64,000 nt of DNA from Pradoshia eiseniae (GTDB lineage Bacteria > Bacillota > Bacilli > Bacillales > Pradoshiaceae). This document shows, one piece after another, positions 46,919-56,731 of the stretch. The notes under the pieces were generated by a model. The model saw only the letters and a program-made list of their open reading frames with translations. It ran no database searches and was not told the origin of the DNA. Numbering within the stretch: the first letter of the stretch is position 1; every line of letters begins with the position of its first letter. The DNA is taken from the NCBI RefSeq assembly GCF_002946355.1, contig NZ_PKOZ01000008.1, forward strand, positions 93,092 to 157,091. Reading direction: 5' to 3'. Made by a program: the position numbers and the translations under genes.

Positions 46919-47896
46919 ATGTCCAGAAAAGTTATCGTTTTAGGAGAAACAAGAGATTCTTCTCTACGTAATGTATCCTTTGAAGCGGTCGCTGCAGCAA
47001 AGACAGTTGCTGAGGGCGGTGAAGTGGTTGGCGTCGTATTCGGGGAAGCAGTGGCTGAGGCAGGCAAAGAATTGATTCATTATGGAGCAGACCGCGTGAT
47101 CGTAGTTGAGAATGAACAGCTTAAACAGTATTCTTCTGATGGATATACTCAAGCCTTAATGGCTGTTATAGACCAAGAGAATCCAGAAGGAATCATTTTG
47201 GGACATACATCATTAGGAAAGGATCTTGCGCCGCGCGTAGCTGGCAAATTAGGATCCGGATTAATTTCTGATGCAATTGCTGTTGAGGAAGCAGGCGGGA
47301 ACATCGTATTTACTCGCCCAATCTATTCAGGGAAGGCATTTGAGAAGAGAATTGTGACGGAAGGAATCGTCTTCGCTACGATCCGTCCTAATAATATTGA
47401 TCCGCTTGAGCATGATGCTTCACGTTCAGGGGATGTCCAATCTTTATCTGTTGATATAAAAGATTTGCGCACGGTCATTAAAGAGGTGTTGAGAAAGGCT
47501 ACAGAAGGAGTGGACCTTTCCGAGGCGAAAGTCATCGTGGCCGGCGGACGCGGCGTGAAGAGCGCCGAAGGGTTTGAACCATTGAAGGAGCTGGCTGATG
47601 TGCTTGGCGGTGCCGTTGGTGCTTCTCGCGGGGCTTGTGATGCTGATTATTGCGATTATGCGCTTCAAATTGGTCAAACCGGTAAAGTCGTTACACCTGA
47701 TTTATATATTGCGTGCGGAATCTCTGGAGCCATCCAGCATTTAGCCGGTATGTCTAACTCCAAGGTTATCGTCGCCATTAACAAGGATCCTGAAGCGAAC
47801 ATCTTTAAAGTGGCGGATTACGGAATCGTAGGTGACCTTTTTGAGGTCGTACCGCTATTAACGGAAGAAATTAAAGCCTTGCTTGTCAAATCCTGA
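46919..47896 (+). CDS. etfA: electron transfer flavoprotein alpha subunit
   Basis: This 325-residue FAD-binding subunit partners EtfB. The C-terminal FAD domain has GGRGVKSAEGF, GASRGACDADY, QIGQTGKVVTPDLYIACGISGAIQH (split here by the usual Arg-to-Gln type variations) and VAINKDPEANIFKVADYGIVGDL. GGGAGG precedes the ATG, and a terminator follows the stop. Confidence 0.96.
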   Translation: MSRKVIVLGETRDSSLRNVSFEAVAAAKTVAEGGEVVGVVFGEAVAEAGKELIHYGADRVIVVENEQLKQYSSDGYTQALMAVIDQENPEGIILGHTSLGKDLAPRVAGKLGSGLISDAIAVEEAGGNIVFTRPIYSGKAFEKRIVTEGIVFATIRPNNIDPLEHDASRSGDVQSLSVDIKDLRTVIKEVLRKATEGVDLSEAKVIVAGGRGVKSAEGFEPLKELADVLGGAVGASRGACDADYCDYALQIGQTGKVVTPDLYIACGISGAIQHLAGMSNSKVIVAINKDPEANIFKVADYGIVGDLFEVVPLLTEEIKALLVKS

Positions 47897-47904
47897 TTTC
47901 ATCT

Positions 47905-47936
47905 TAAAGGCCGGCCCAATTTGCCGGCTTTTTTTC
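47905..47936 (+). terminator. terminator of etfBA
   Basis: GCCGGC and GCCGGC arms, self-complementary around a 7-base loop, are followed by seven T. Confidence 0.9.
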
Positions 47937-48057
47937 ATGGAGTCCGGAAACATTTTCAACCTGTGGATAATCGAGCAATACAGTAGCATCCTATAATAAT
48001 CAGTGGTATACTCCACTTAGAGTTATACTTTATGTAGTATTTAGGAGGTTAATAAAT

Positions 48058-48372
48058 ATGGCAATTTCTAATGTTACGGATCAAACGTTTGTAACTGAAA
48101 CAGGCGAAGGCTTGGTTTTAGCTGATTTTTGGGCTCCTTGGTGCGGACCTTGTAAAATGATTGCACCTGTATTGGAAGAAATCGACGCAGAGCTTTCTGA
48201 CAAAGTGAAAATCGTCAAATTAGACGTTGATGAGAACCAAGAAACAGCCGTTAAATTCGGTGTTATGAGCATTCCGACGCTTGTCCTCTTCAAAGATGGC
48301 GAAGTTGTGGATAAAGTAATCGGCTTCCAGCCAAAAGAAGCGCTCGTTAACTTAATTTCTAAACACGCTTAA
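48058..48372 (+). CDS. trxA: thioredoxin
   Basis: This is a 104-residue cytosolic disulfide reductase. The redox pair is Cys29-Gly-Pro-Cys32 in [11 protein letters not shown], and the cis-proline is in [18 protein letters not shown] precedes the ATG. A small inverted repeat (AGTGG/CCACT) lies at 48002-48017 in its upstream region. A terminator follows at 48378-48414. Confidence 0.97.
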   Translation: MAISNVTDQTFVTETGEGLVLADFWAPWCGPCKMIAPVLEEIDAELSDKVKIVKLDVDENQETAVKFGVMSIPTLVLFKDGEVVDKVIGFQPKEALVNLISKHA

Positions 48373-48377
48373 TAAAT

Positions 48378-48414
48378 GAAGAAAGACTTCGGTGCAGCCG
48401 GGGTCTTTTTCTTA
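48378..48414 (+). terminator. terminator of trxA
   Basis: The arms AAAGACTTCGG and CCGGGGTCTTT lie around a short loop, with a T-rich tail. Confidence 0.8.
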
Positions 48415-48537
48415 TGTAAGACTCCTAAATAAAGGTATATAATATAAAGTATTCTCGGTGCATTTCATTAGCAGATTAATCAGGTGATGCCGTGATGTTA
48501 GCCTGAAACGAAATTATAACCAGAGGGGGAACCCTTT

Positions 48538-50316
48538 TTGAAGCAGCATATAAAAGATAAACTGGCACTTTTGCCTGATCAGCCTGGCTGTTATTTAATG
48601 AAGGACCGTCAAGGGGTCGTGATATATGTAGGTAAGGCGAAGGTGCTGAAGAACAGGGTGCGCTCCTATTTCACAGGTTCGCATGATGGAAAGACCCAGC
48701 GGCTTGTTGCTGAGATAGAGGATTTTGAATACATTGTCACCAGTTCCAATATGGAGGCGCTCATCCTGGAGATGAACCTCATAAAGAAATATGATCCAAA
48801 ATACAATATCATGCTAAAGGATGACAAGAGCTTCCCGTTTATTAAGATTACGTCGGAGCGCCATCCGCGTTTGATCATAACCCGTAATGTGAAGAAGGAT
48901 AAGGGGAAATATTTTGGTCCTTATCCGAATGTGTATGCGGCGAATGAAACGAAAAAGCTGCTTGATCGTCTCTATCCGCTTCGCAAATGTACGACGTTGC
49001 CTTCAAAGGTTTGCCTATACTATCATATTGGCCAATGCCTTGCCCCTTGCGAGAAGCCTGTTAAGGAAGAAACGTATAAGGAAATGACAGAGCAGATTAT
49101 CCGTTTTCTAAATGGGGGCTATAAAGAAATCAAGAAGGAACTGCATGAGAATATGCTGAAGGCATCAGAGGAGCTCGACTTTGAACGGGCAAAGGAATAT
49201 CGTGACCAAATTTCGCATATTGAAGCAACGATGGAGAAGCAAAAGGTCGAGTTCAGTGATTTAGCCGATCGTGATGTTTTTGGCTATGCCGTCGATAAGG
49301 GATGGATGTGCGTTCAGGTATTCTTTGTCCGTCAAGGCAAATTGATTGAGCGAGACGTTTCCTTATTCCCGTTCTTTGATGACCCGGCAGAGGAGCTGCT
49401 GACTTTCCTAGGCCAATTCTATGAGCAGCCAAATCATTTTAAGCCGCAGGAAATTCTGCTGACAGATGATGTGGACCTTGAGCTGGCTGAAGGTCTTCTA
49501 AACGTGAAAGTGACACAGCCGAAGAGAGGGCAGAAGAAGGACTTGGTCAAGCTGGCCGTGAAGAATGCCCGGATTGCCCTCCAAGAAAAATTCTCGTTAA
49601 TAGAACGAGATGAGGAGAGGACAATTAAGGCAGTTGAGAATTTAGGAGAGGCTATGGGTATTTATACACCCCATCGCATTGAAGCTTTCGATAATTCCAA
49701 TATTCAAGGAGTAGATCCCGTTTCGGCGATGATTACGTTCATCGATGGGAAGCCGGCCCGCAATGAGTACAGGAAATATAAAATCAAGACCGTGCAAGGT
49801 CCGAATGATTATGAATCGATGCGTGAAGTTGTCAGAAGGCGATATGCTAGAGTGCTGCGCGAGAACTTGCCTCTTCCTGACTTAATTATCGTTGATGGAG
49901 GGAAGGGTCATATCGAGGCGGTTCGTGAAGTAGTAGAGGATGAGTATGGGCTTGAGATTCCGGTTGCGGGGCTAGCGAAGGACGACAAACACCGGACATC
50001 GCAATTGCTTTATGGAAATCCGCTTCAAATCATCCCGCTTGGACGCACGAGTCAGGAATTTTATTTATTGCAGCGGATACAGGATGAAGTACACCGTTTT
50101 GCGATTACTTTCCATCGGCAAACAAGAGGGAAATCCACCTTCCAATCCACGCTTGATGGTATCCCGGGAATCGGGGAGAAGCGGAAGAAGCTACTGCTGA
50201 AGCATTTTGGATCCTTGAAAAAGATGAAGGAAGCAGACTTGTCTGATTTTACTGGCCTCGGAATACCGGAAGCCAGTGCAATAGCCTTAAAGGAAAAATT
50301 AGATGAAGAAAAATAA
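48538..50316 (+). CDS. uvrC: excinuclease ABC subunit C (TTG start)
   Basis: UvrC makes the two incisions of nucleotide excision repair with UvrAB. The 592-residue protein has the GIY-YIG nuclease domain ([18 protein letters not shown], about 14-90), a UVR motif for UvrB contact (about 200-235), the second RNase H-like nuclease domain ([25 protein letters not shown]), and tandem helix-hairpin-helix motifs ([18 protein letters not shown]) at the C-terminus. The start is TTG at 48538 behind AGAGGGGGA. The convergent yslB shares its terminator. Confidence 0.96.
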   Translation: MKQHIKDKLALLPDQPGCYLMKDRQGVVIYVGKAKVLKNRVRSYFTGSHDGKTQRLVAEIEDFEYIVTSSNMEALILEMNLIKKYDPKYNIMLKDDKSFPFIKITSERHPRLIITRNVKKDKGKYFGPYPNVYAANETKKLLDRLYPLRKCTTLPSKVCLYYHIGQCLAPCEKPVKEETYKEMTEQIIRFLNGGYKEIKKELHENMLKASEELDFERAKEYRDQISHIEATMEKQKVEFSDLADRDVFGYAVDKGWMCVQVFFVRQGKLIERDVSLFPFFDDPAEELLTFLGQFYEQPNHFKPQEILLTDDVDLELAEGLLNVKVTQPKRGQKKDLVKLAVKNARIALQEKFSLIERDEERTIKAVENLGEAMGIYTPHRIEAFDNSNIQGVDPVSAMITFIDGKPARNEYRKYKIKTVQGPNDYESMREVVRRRYARVLRENLPLPDLIIVDGGKGHIEAVREVVEDEYGLEIPVAGLAKDDKHRTSQLLYGNPLQIIPLGRTSQEFYLLQRIQDEVHRFAITFHRQTRGKSTFQSTLDGIPGIGEKRKKLLLKHFGSLKKMKEADLSDFTGLGIPEASAIALKEKLDEEK

Positions 50317-50350
50317 AGCCCGCCAAGATTCTTGGCGGGCTTACCCTTTA
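50317..50350. terminator. bidirectional terminator between uvrC and yslB
   Basis: AAGCCCGCCAAG and CTTGGCGGGCTT form a perfect 12-bp stem with a 3-base loop. T-rich flanks lie on both strands. Confidence 0.85.
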
Positions 50351-50356
50351 TAGGAT

Positions 50357-50818
50357 TTACAGCATATCTTTCGTATCGGTTTTGACAGTGAAATAGACGA
50401 TGCTGGCTCTTTTTTTCTGCTCCTCATATGTCTCTGATACAGCCTTTTTCATATTCTCAAGCTGGTATGCCAAGAAACCGGCCTCTAATTGAAAGTTGGC
50501 CTGTTCGTTGATGGCATATCTTCGCTGAATCAACTCTCCTGATAATTCCCATTTTATTTCGTCCTTTGATTCCTTTAAGATTCGGAGATCTCCCCATCCG
50601 GCATCCTTAAAGAAAGCAATCGTCTCATCTATTGTAGAAAGCGGGAACCTTCTTCCTAGTTGCTTGCCAGCCCAGTATAGCAGCTGCGGTCCCTCTTTTC
50701 CTAACAAGTCTTCTAATAGAAATTCCCTGATTAATTCATAGCCAAAGGCTGGTATTAGCGGTCCATTTTCAATGGAGGGCGCAGTTTCTGTTTCTTCCAT
50801 TTTCTCTTCTTTTGCCAT
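50357..50818 (-). CDS. yslB: YslB family protein (DUF2507)
   Basis: This 153-residue protein contains IREFLLEDLLGKEGPQLLYWAGKQLGRRF and FQLEAGFLAYQLE segments typical of DUF2507/YslB, a fold related to the V4R/heme-NO-binding-like domains. The first 20 residues are acidic and variable. It lies between uvrC and sdhC as in B. subtilis, but here on the reverse strand. Function is unknown. Confidence 0.85.
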   Translation of the reverse strand: MAKEEKMEETETAPSIENGPLIPAFGYELIREFLLEDLLGKEGPQLLYWAGKQLGRRFPLSTIDETIAFFKDAGWGDLRILKESKDEIKWELSGELIQRRYAINEQANFQLEAGFLAYQLENMKKAVSETYEEQKKRASIVYFTVKTDTKDML

Positions 50819-51237
50819 GGTCTCCCCTCTTTCTTATTAACATTATAGCTTCATATAGGGTATCTCTTGCAACTGTAAATATCAATTTCCATCATCTGGC
50901 CCGATATTTTTGATTTATAAATATACATTTCCAAATTTAAACCTTTTTTGATAAATAAGGAGAATGGTTGTATCCGTTTTCTTGACGCTGTTCTAATAAT
51001 AGGAGTAAAATATAACCGTCACATAGTTGTAAGAATATGTGGAATTTTATTTGTTTTAATACTATTCACCCGTTAATCCAGCAGAAAAATATTGTCTATT
51101 ATTGGGAGAATAGGAGAGATGATTGCGGCATAAAAGAGAATCTGCAGCAATTATTGAAGGATAGATGGTTTGCTTGTACTGTAAAAGCGCGCTAGCTATC
51201 CATACATTTTTTCATTATAAGAGGGAGGGGTAAACAA
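50819..51237 (+). promoter_or_regulatory. sdhCAB upstream region
   Basis: This gene-free stretch separates divergent yslB and sdhC. TTGACG at 50982-50987 and TAAAAT at 51006-51011, 18 bases apart, are a candidate sigma-A promoter, leaving a leader of about 220 bases. I see no strong hairpin terminator in the leader. Confidence 0.5.
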
Positions 51238-51855
51238 ATGGAGAGTCATCGCGAGTTTAACTATCGCAGGTTGCATTCTTTACTAGGGGTATTGCCAGTA
51301 GGGCTGTTTTTAATACAGCATCTGGTAATTAATAATTTTGCAACCAGGGGGCCTGAAGCCTTTAACAAGGCAGCTGCTTTTATGGAGGCATTGCCTTTCA
51401 GGACAGCACTTGAGGTCTTTATCATCGCATTGCCGATACTTTATCATGCTGTTTACGGAATCTATATTGCATTTACGGCGAAATATTCTGTTGGCAGCTA
51501 TAGCTACTTCCGTAACTGGATGTTTGCTTTGCAAAGAATCACAGGACTTATTACGGTCGTATTCATTGTTTGGCATGTTTGGGAGACGAGAATTCAAGTG
51601 TTCTTTGGGGCACATGTCGATTCCAATATGATGGTTGATATTTTATCTAGTCCATTTATGGTTGTGTTCTATATGGTCGGTGTGTTGTCTGCTATTTTCC
51701 ATTTTGCCAATGGATTATGGTCATTTGCAGTAAGATGGGGACTTATTGTAACGCCAAAATCTCAACGGATTTTTACATATATCACAGTAGGTGTATTTGT
51801 AATCTTGGCTGTAATGTCTGTCCGCACTCTGCTAGCGTTTATCAACATGGCTTAA
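51238..51855 (+). CDS. sdhC: succinate dehydrogenase cytochrome b558 subunit
   Basis: This 205-residue membrane subunit anchors the enzyme and carries heme b; it has five membrane segments. Conserved histidines occur in LIQHLVINNF, LYHAVYGIY, VFIVWHVWE and AIFHFANGLW, as expected for the di-heme B. subtilis type that reduces menaquinone. GGGAGGGG precedes the ATG. It is the first gene of sdhCAB. Confidence 0.95.
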   Translation: MESHREFNYRRLHSLLGVLPVGLFLIQHLVINNFATRGPEAFNKAAAFMEALPFRTALEVFIIALPILYHAVYGIYIAFTAKYSVGSYSYFRNWMFALQRITGLITVVFIVWHVWETRIQVFFGAHVDSNMMVDILSSPFMVVFYMVGVLSAIFHFANGLWSFAVRWGLIVTPKSQRIFTYITVGVFVILAVMSVRTLLAFINMA

Positions 51856-51914
51856 TGACAAAAGATAGCTTAGCAGTTTAATACCTGCAAGTTAAATAAG
51901 GAGAGGGTCGGTTT

Positions 51915-53675
51915 ATGAGTAAAGGGAATATAATCGTAGTCGGCGGTGGTCTAGCTGGATTGATGGCTACTATCAAAATCGCCGAAGTTGGACATAAAGT
52001 AGAACTTTTTTCAGTCGTACCCGTCAAACGCTCCCACTCCGTTTGTGCGCAAGGCGGCATTAATGGTGCGGTAAATACAAAGGGTGAAGGGGATTCACCT
52101 TGGGAACATTTTGATGATACGGTATACGGTGGTGACTTCTTGGCTAACCAGCCTCAAGTTAAAGCGATGTGTGATGCGGCACCGTCCATCATTCATATGT
52201 TCGACCGTATGGGGGTAATGTTTAACCGTACACCGGAGGGATTGCTTGATTTCAGACGCTTCGGGGGTACACAATATCATAGAACAGCATTTGCTGGGGC
52301 AACAACTGGCCAGCAATTATTATATGCATTAGATGAGCAGGTGCGCCGATATGAAGTAGCGGGTCTTGTTCAGAAATATGAAGGCTGGGAATTCCTTGGC
52401 GCCGTTCTTGACGATGAGAAGGTTTGCCGCGGAATCGTAGCCCAAAACCTTGTGTCTTCAGACATTCAAGCATTCCGTGCGGATGCCGTCATCATGGCAA
52501 CAGGCGGTCCTGGAATCATTTTTGGTAAATCTACGAATTCCATCATTAACACAGGATCTGCTGCAGCGATTGTTTATCAACAGGGAGCAACCTATGCAAA
52601 TGGAGAATTCATTCAGATTCACCCTACAGCTATTCCAGGAGATGATAAGCTCCGCTTGATGAGTGAGTCTGCCCGTGGTGAGGGTGGTCGTATTTGGACC
52701 TACAAAGACGGAAAACCTTGGTATTTCCTTGAAGAGAAATATCCAGCCTATGGTAATCTTGTGCCTCGGGATATCGCCACACGTGAAATCTTTGATGTGT
52801 GCGTAAACCAGAAATTAGGCATCAACGGCGAGAACATGGTTTACCTCGATCTATCTCATAAGGATCCGAAGGAATTGGATATTAAACTTGGCGGAATCAT
52901 TGAAATTTATGAGAAATTCACAGGGGATGACCCACGCAAGCTTCCAATGAAAATTTTCCCGGCTGTTCACTATTCGATGGGCGGCTTATGGATAGACATG
53001 GATCAAATGACGAACATACCAGGCTTATTCGCTGCCGGCGAATGCGACTATTCTCAGCACGGAGCAAACCGCTTAGGTGCGAACTCCCTGTTATCTGCGA
53101 TTTACGGCGGAAGCGTCGCGGGCCCAAGTGCGGTTCGTTATGTCAATGGACTAGCTACAAGTGCAGATTCATTGCCTGATTCCCTCTATGATAATCATGT
53201 GTTTGAACAAACAGAGAAATGGAATCACATCCTGTCTATGAAGGGTACAGAGAATGCTTATTCTCTTCACAAGGAATTAGGCGAATGGATGACGGATAAT
53301 GTGACGGTTGTTCGCTATAATGATAAACTCCAAGAAACAGATAATAAGATCCAAGAGCTGATGGAAAGATGGGAAAATATCAACATTCATGATACGGCAA
53401 AATGGAGTAACCAAGGCGCATCCTTCACACGTCAGTTATTCAATATGCTGCAATTAGCCCGTGTTATTACACTGGGAGCCCTTAAACGTGATGAAAGCCG
53501 TGGAGCTCATTACAAGCCAGATTTCCCAGAGCGTAATGATGAAGAGTTCATGAAGACTACGATGGCTGACTTCGTTGACAGCAAATCTGCACCGAATATT
53601 TATTATGAAGATATAGATGTATCGTTAATCAAGCCACGGAAGCGAGACTATTCTAAGAGTAAGGGGGCCAATTAA
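51915..53675 (+). CDS. sdhA: succinate dehydrogenase flavoprotein subunit
   Basis: This 586-residue subunit oxidises succinate with covalently bound FAD. The dinucleotide motif GGGLAGLMATIKIAE starts near residue 10, and the flavin-attachment histidine is in VKRSHSVCAQGGING near 45. The substrate-site segment GEFIQIHPTAI and the arginine of SARGEGGRIW are present. GGAGAGG precedes the ATG. It lies between sdhC and sdhB. Confidence 0.96.
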   Translation: MSKGNIIVVGGGLAGLMATIKIAEVGHKVELFSVVPVKRSHSVCAQGGINGAVNTKGEGDSPWEHFDDTVYGGDFLANQPQVKAMCDAAPSIIHMFDRMGVMFNRTPEGLLDFRRFGGTQYHRTAFAGATTGQQLLYALDEQVRRYEVAGLVQKYEGWEFLGAVLDDEKVCRGIVAQNLVSSDIQAFRADAVIMATGGPGIIFGKSTNSIINTGSAAAIVYQQGATYANGEFIQIHPTAIPGDDKLRLMSESARGEGGRIWTYKDGKPWYFLEEKYPAYGNLVPRDIATREIFDVCVNQKLGINGENMVYLDLSHKDPKELDIKLGGIIEIYEKFTGDDPRKLPMKIFPAVHYSMGGLWIDMDQMTNIPGLFAAGECDYSQHGANRLGANSLLSAIYGGSVAGPSAVRYVNGLATSADSLPDSLYDNHVFEQTEKWNHILSMKGTENAYSLHKELGEWMTDNVTVVRYNDKLQETDNKIQELMERWENINIHDTAKWSNQGASFTRQLFNMLQLARVITLGALKRDESRGAHYKPDFPERNDEEFMKTTMADFVDSKSAPNIYYEDIDVSLIKPRKRDYSKSKGAN

Positions 53676-53677
53676 TC

Positions 53678-54439
53678 ATGGCTGAACAAAGTAAAGTACT
53701 GTTTAAGATACAGCGCCAAGACAACCCGGACTCTGAACCATATTTTGAAGAATTCGAGCTGCCTTATCGCCAGAATATGAATGTCATCTCTGCCTTAATG
53801 GAAATTCGTCGTAATCCAGTGACGAAGGACGGCAAGGAAACGAGTCCTGTCACTTGGGATATGAACTGTCTTGAGGAAGTGTGCGGAGCCTGCTCCATGG
53901 TCATCAATGGCAGACCGCGTCAATCTTGTACGGCACTAGTCGATAAACTCGAGCAGCCAATCGTGCTTGAGCCAATGCGTACATTCCCGGTCATCCGTGA
54001 CCTTCAGGTAGACAGAAGCAGAATGTTCGATTCCTTGAAGAAAGTAAAAGCCTGGATTCCAATCGATGGAACATATGATTTAGGACCAGGACCTCGTATG
54101 GCAGAGAAGAAACGCCAATGGGCCTATGAATTGTCCAAATGTATGACATGCGGTGTGTGCCTTGAAGCTTGTCCGAATGTAAACAGCAACTCCAATTTCA
54201 TTGGACCAGCTCCGGTATCTCAAGTTCGTTTGTTCAATGCCCATCCAACAGGTGCGATGCATAAAGCAGAGCGTCTAAATGCCCTAATGGGAGACGGAGG
54301 AATCCAGGATTGCGGTAACTCTCAAAACTGTGTTCAAGTTTGCCCGAAAGGCATTCCGTTGACAACTTCCATCGCGGCTCTAAACCGTGATACAAATTTG
54401 CAGGCTTTCAAAAACATGTTTGGAAGCGACCAGATTTAA
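53678..54439 (+). CDS. sdhB: succinate dehydrogenase iron-sulfur subunit
   Basis: This 253-residue subunit relays electrons from FAD to the membrane anchor. The 2Fe-2S cysteines are in CLEEVCGACSMVINGRPRQSC, the 4Fe-4S cysteines in CMTCGVCLEACPN, and the 3Fe-4S cluster residues in CVQVCPKGIP. It starts two bases after sdhA ends, so the genes are coupled. A strong terminator follows. Confidence 0.96.
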   Translation: MAEQSKVLFKIQRQDNPDSEPYFEEFELPYRQNMNVISALMEIRRNPVTKDGKETSPVTWDMNCLEEVCGACSMVINGRPRQSCTALVDKLEQPIVLEPMRTFPVIRDLQVDRSRMFDSLKKVKAWIPIDGTYDLGPGPRMAEKKRQWAYELSKCMTCGVCLEACPNVNSNSNFIGPAPVSQVRLFNAHPTGAMHKAERLNALMGDGGIQDCGNSQNCVQVCPKGIPLTTSIAALNRDTNLQAFKNMFGSDQI

Positions 54440-54470
54440 TCAATCACAGCCAAGTAGCTTATAGGATAGA

Positions 54471-54516
54471 CAAAATGACTTCAGAATAGCTTTTATTCTG
54501 AAGTCATTTGTTTTTA
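54471..54516 (+). terminator. terminator of sdhCAB
   Basis: The arms AATGACTTCAGAATA and TATTCTGAAGTCATT form a 15-bp stem followed by TGTTTTT. Confidence 0.95.
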
Positions 54517-54640
54517 GGGGCTTGTCTCGAATAGGAGGGATAAACTGTCGTTTTCTTTTGCTATTGCAAAGCGTGCCGTCTGCATAGACTAGGTTTACAT
54601 CCCTTTATAGCTGTATGCTGCCTCTTAATTGTAAAAATAA

Positions 54641-54686
54641 TTACATTTTTGTCGGTTTTTATATATAATGAATGAATAGTCATTCA
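54641..54686 (+). promoter_or_regulatory. thioesterase promoter with perfect FadR operator
   Basis: TTACAT (54641-54646) and TATAAT (54664-54669) are 17 bases apart. Immediately downstream, 54669-54686 reads TGAATGAATAGTCATTCA, which fits the Bacillus FadR consensus at all positions and overlaps the -10 by one base. Binding there would block transcription start. Confidence 0.85.
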
Positions 54687-54708
54687 TTTATGGAGAGGGG
54701 CAAATAGC

Positions 54709-55179
54709 ATGGGCAAGATTGGTTATATTACGGATATGAAAGAATGGATGGAGGGCTTCTCCTTCCGCTATCCAATTAAGGTCAGATTTTCTGAAACAGA
54801 TATGTTCGGCCACCTGAATAACACTGTTCCATTCACGTACTTCGAACAAGCAAGGATTGAATATTTTAAAAGCTTGGGATTCATGCAGGATTGGGTGGAC
54901 ACAAAGAATGAAACCATACCTGTTGTTGCTGATCTGCAATGTGATTACTTACGTCAAGTTTTCTTTGATGAGAATATTACTATCATGGTGAAAGCAGCTT
55001 CTGTCGGCAATTCCTCTGTTGATATACATTATTTAGGGATGAGAGAAGATGGGACTCCGTGCTTTGTCGGACGCGGGACCGTCGTTCAAATCTCAAGAAA
55101 TACAGGTAAACCTGTCGCTTGGACGGATGAGATGAAGGAATTGTTTCAGCGATCTCCGGCCAGTGCGGAAAAAGCTTGA
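54709..55179 (+). CDS. ysmA: acyl-CoA thioesterase (YsmA-like)
   Basis: This 156-residue hotdog-fold thioesterase has the 4-hydroxybenzoyl-CoA-thioesterase-like signature RFSETDMFGHLNNTVPFTYFEQARIEYF near residues 26-53, in which the aspartate and histidine are catalytic. It would hydrolyse acyl-CoA esters; the chain length is unknown. GGAGAGGGG precedes the ATG. Its place between sdhB and gerE matches ysmA of B. subtilis, and the FadR operator ties it to fatty-acid metabolism. Confidence 0.88.
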   Translation: MGKIGYITDMKEWMEGFSFRYPIKVRFSETDMFGHLNNTVPFTYFEQARIEYFKSLGFMQDWVDTKNETIPVVADLQCDYLRQVFFDENITIMVKAASVGNSSVDIHYLGMREDGTPCFVGRGTVVQISRNTGKPVAWTDEMKELFQRSPASAEKA

Positions 55180-55198
55180 AGAGGTTTTGTAAAATAGT

Positions 55199-55227
55199 CA
55201 CTCCTTATCAACCAATCACATACACTA
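55199..55227 (+). promoter_or_regulatory. putative sigma-K promoter of gerE
   Basis: CATACACTA at 55219-55227 fits the sigma-K -10 consensus CATANNNTA. An AC-containing -35 (CACT at 55199-55202) lies 16 bases upstream. Known biology: gerE is transcribed by sigma-K RNA polymerase late in the mother cell. Confidence 0.65.
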
Positions 55228-55288
55228 TTTTGACTAAATATATACCCAATCCTAAGGTTATGGCTGGCAGCAAGGAGGGTTACAATAG

Positions 55289-55513
55289 TTGAAGGAGAAC
55301 GATTTCACTCACAAGCCTTTACTCACAAAAAGAGAAAGAGAAGTATTTGAGTTATTGGTACAGGACAAAACCACGAAAGAAATCGCCAAGGATTTATTCA
55401 TTAGTGAGAAAACCGTGAGAAATCACATATCCAATGCGATGCAAAAATTGGGCGTAAAGGGCCGTTCACAAGCGGTCGTTGAACTACTTCGGATGGGTGA
55501 GCTGGAGCTGTAA
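55289..55513 (+). CDS. gerE: spore germination/coat transcription regulator GerE (TTG start)
   Basis: This 74-residue protein is a free-standing LuxR-type helix-turn-helix: LTKREREVFELLVQDKTTKE then SEKTVRNHISNAMQKLGVKGR. In B. subtilis it adjusts late mother-cell, coat-protein gene expression. The start is TTG behind AAGGAGGG at nine bases. It lies downstream of ysmA, with its own sigma-K-type promoter. Confidence 0.95.
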   Translation: MKENDFTHKPLLTKREREVFELLVQDKTTKEIAKDLFISEKTVRNHISNAMQKLGVKGRSQAVVELLRMGELEL

Positions 55514-55610
55514 AAGCTGAAAAGACCCTCTTTACTAAATGGAGTAAACGGTACTAGTTCAAAACCAGATGAGTCCATATAATGAAAGAGCAGAGGTTTT
55601 TTTCAGCTTA
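55514..55610 (+). terminator. structured region after gerE
   Basis: AAGCTGAAAAGACC (55514-55527) can pair with GGTTTTTTTCAGCTT (55595-55609), enclosing a smaller TTTACT/AGTAAA hairpin and a CCTCT/AGAGG pairing next to a T run. It may terminate gerE or be a structured RNA. Confidence 0.45.
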
Positions 55611-55644
55611 CCTAATGGCAATAGCCTTAAGGGGGATGAAATTC

Positions 55645-55710
55645 ATGCCGCTGCTCTCTTTTTTTGTGATTTACATGGGTTGGAAAAATCTCGGACAAAT
55701 GATAAAGTAA
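55645..55710 (+). CDS. possible 21-residue peptide
   Basis: An ATG ten bases after AAGGGGG opens a 21-codon frame for a hydrophobic peptide (starts MPLLSFFVIYMGWKN, ends QMIK). It lies between gerE and racE, where B. subtilis has the MarR-type gene ysmB, absent here. Translation is plausible from the ribosome binding site only. Confidence 0.35.
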   Translation: MPLLSFFVIYMGWKNLGQMIK

Positions 55711-55784
55711 ACAGAGTCCGGGTTTATTTGCATGAATTCGGTGATTGATAGAGAAATGCATAATGTAGATAGAGGCGATATGAA

Positions 55785-56600
55785 GTGGACAGACAGAACC
55801 CAATCGGTCTTATTGACTCGGGGGTTGGCGGTTTAACGGTACTGAAGGAGTTTATCCGGCAGCTCCCTAATGAAAACTTAATCTACTTGGGAGATACGGC
55901 CAGATGTCCGTATGGGCCGCGCCCGATGGAGGAAGTTCGAAAATATACGTGGGAAATGGCTAATTTCCTGCTTGAGCATAATATCAAAATGCTTATCATA
56001 GCTTGCAATACAGCGACTGCTGCCGTGTTGGAGGAGATGAGGGAGAAGCTTCCGATACCTGTCCTCGGAGTCATCCAGCCGGGTGCCCGTGCAGCCATTG
56101 ATGTCTCTAAAAATAGAAATATCGGTATCATTGGCACAGCAGGCACGATCAAAAGCAAGGCTTATAATAAAGCTTTATTAAGCATACATCCGAAAGTGCA
56201 TCTCGAATCTTTGGCCTGCCCCAAATTTGTCCCGTTAGTTGAGAGCGGGGAGTGGAACAGTTCAATAGCGAAGAAGATTGTCGCGGAAACGCTGAAGCCG
56301 CTTAAGAACCGCAGCATGGATACATTGATTCTCGGATGCACCCATTATCCATTATTGAAGGAGCCTATTTCTAATTATATGGGCTCCTATGTCACGGTCA
56401 TCTCATCGGGTGAGGAAACAGCCAGGGAAGCGAGCGTGCTGCTTGAGCATTCCGGAATGTTGAACATGGCTAATGACCATCCTTCCTACCGTTTTTATAC
56501 GACAGGATCAAGAAGAATTTTTAAATCCATTGCTTATTCATGGCTCGGGGAAACGGTCGAGACTGTCGAGCATGCCAAGCTTGAATCATTAATTGAATAG
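55785..56600 (+). CDS. racE: glutamate racemase (GTG start)
   Basis: This enzyme makes D-glutamate for peptidoglycan. The 271-residue protein has [14 protein letters not shown] near residue 7, the first catalytic cysteine in [13 protein letters not shown] near 70 and the second in [11 protein letters not shown] near 183. The start is GTG at 55785, with AGAGGCG upstream; the nearby ATG at 55780 is out of frame. Its position between gerE and gerM identifies the racE copy. Confidence 0.94.
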   Translation: MDRQNPIGLIDSGVGGLTVLKEFIRQLPNENLIYLGDTARCPYGPRPMEEVRKYTWEMANFLLEHNIKMLIIACNTATAAVLEEMREKLPIPVLGVIQPGARAAIDVSKNRNIGIIGTAGTIKSKAYNKALLSIHPKVHLESLACPKFVPLVESGEWNSSIAKKIVAETLKPLKNRSMDTLILGCTHYPLLKEPISNYMGSYVTVISSGEETAREASVLLEHSGMLNMANDHPSYRFYTTGSRRIFKSIAYSWLGETVETVEHAKLESLIE

Positions 56601-56606
56601 AATTGA

Positions 56607-56643
56607 TTAAAAAATCTCCATTAAGGAGGTTTTTTGTTTTTTC
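56607..56643 (+). terminator. terminator of racE
   Basis: The arms AAAAAATCTCC and GGAGGTTTTTT surround a 6-base loop and are followed by more T. Confidence 0.85.
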
Positions 56644-56731
56644 GTCCCTAAACTTTTTCTGCTGGAGAATGGCATAAAATGAGCCAAGCCTCGTATAAAT
56701 GTAGTACAAACAGTCTTAGGAGGTATGGCGT

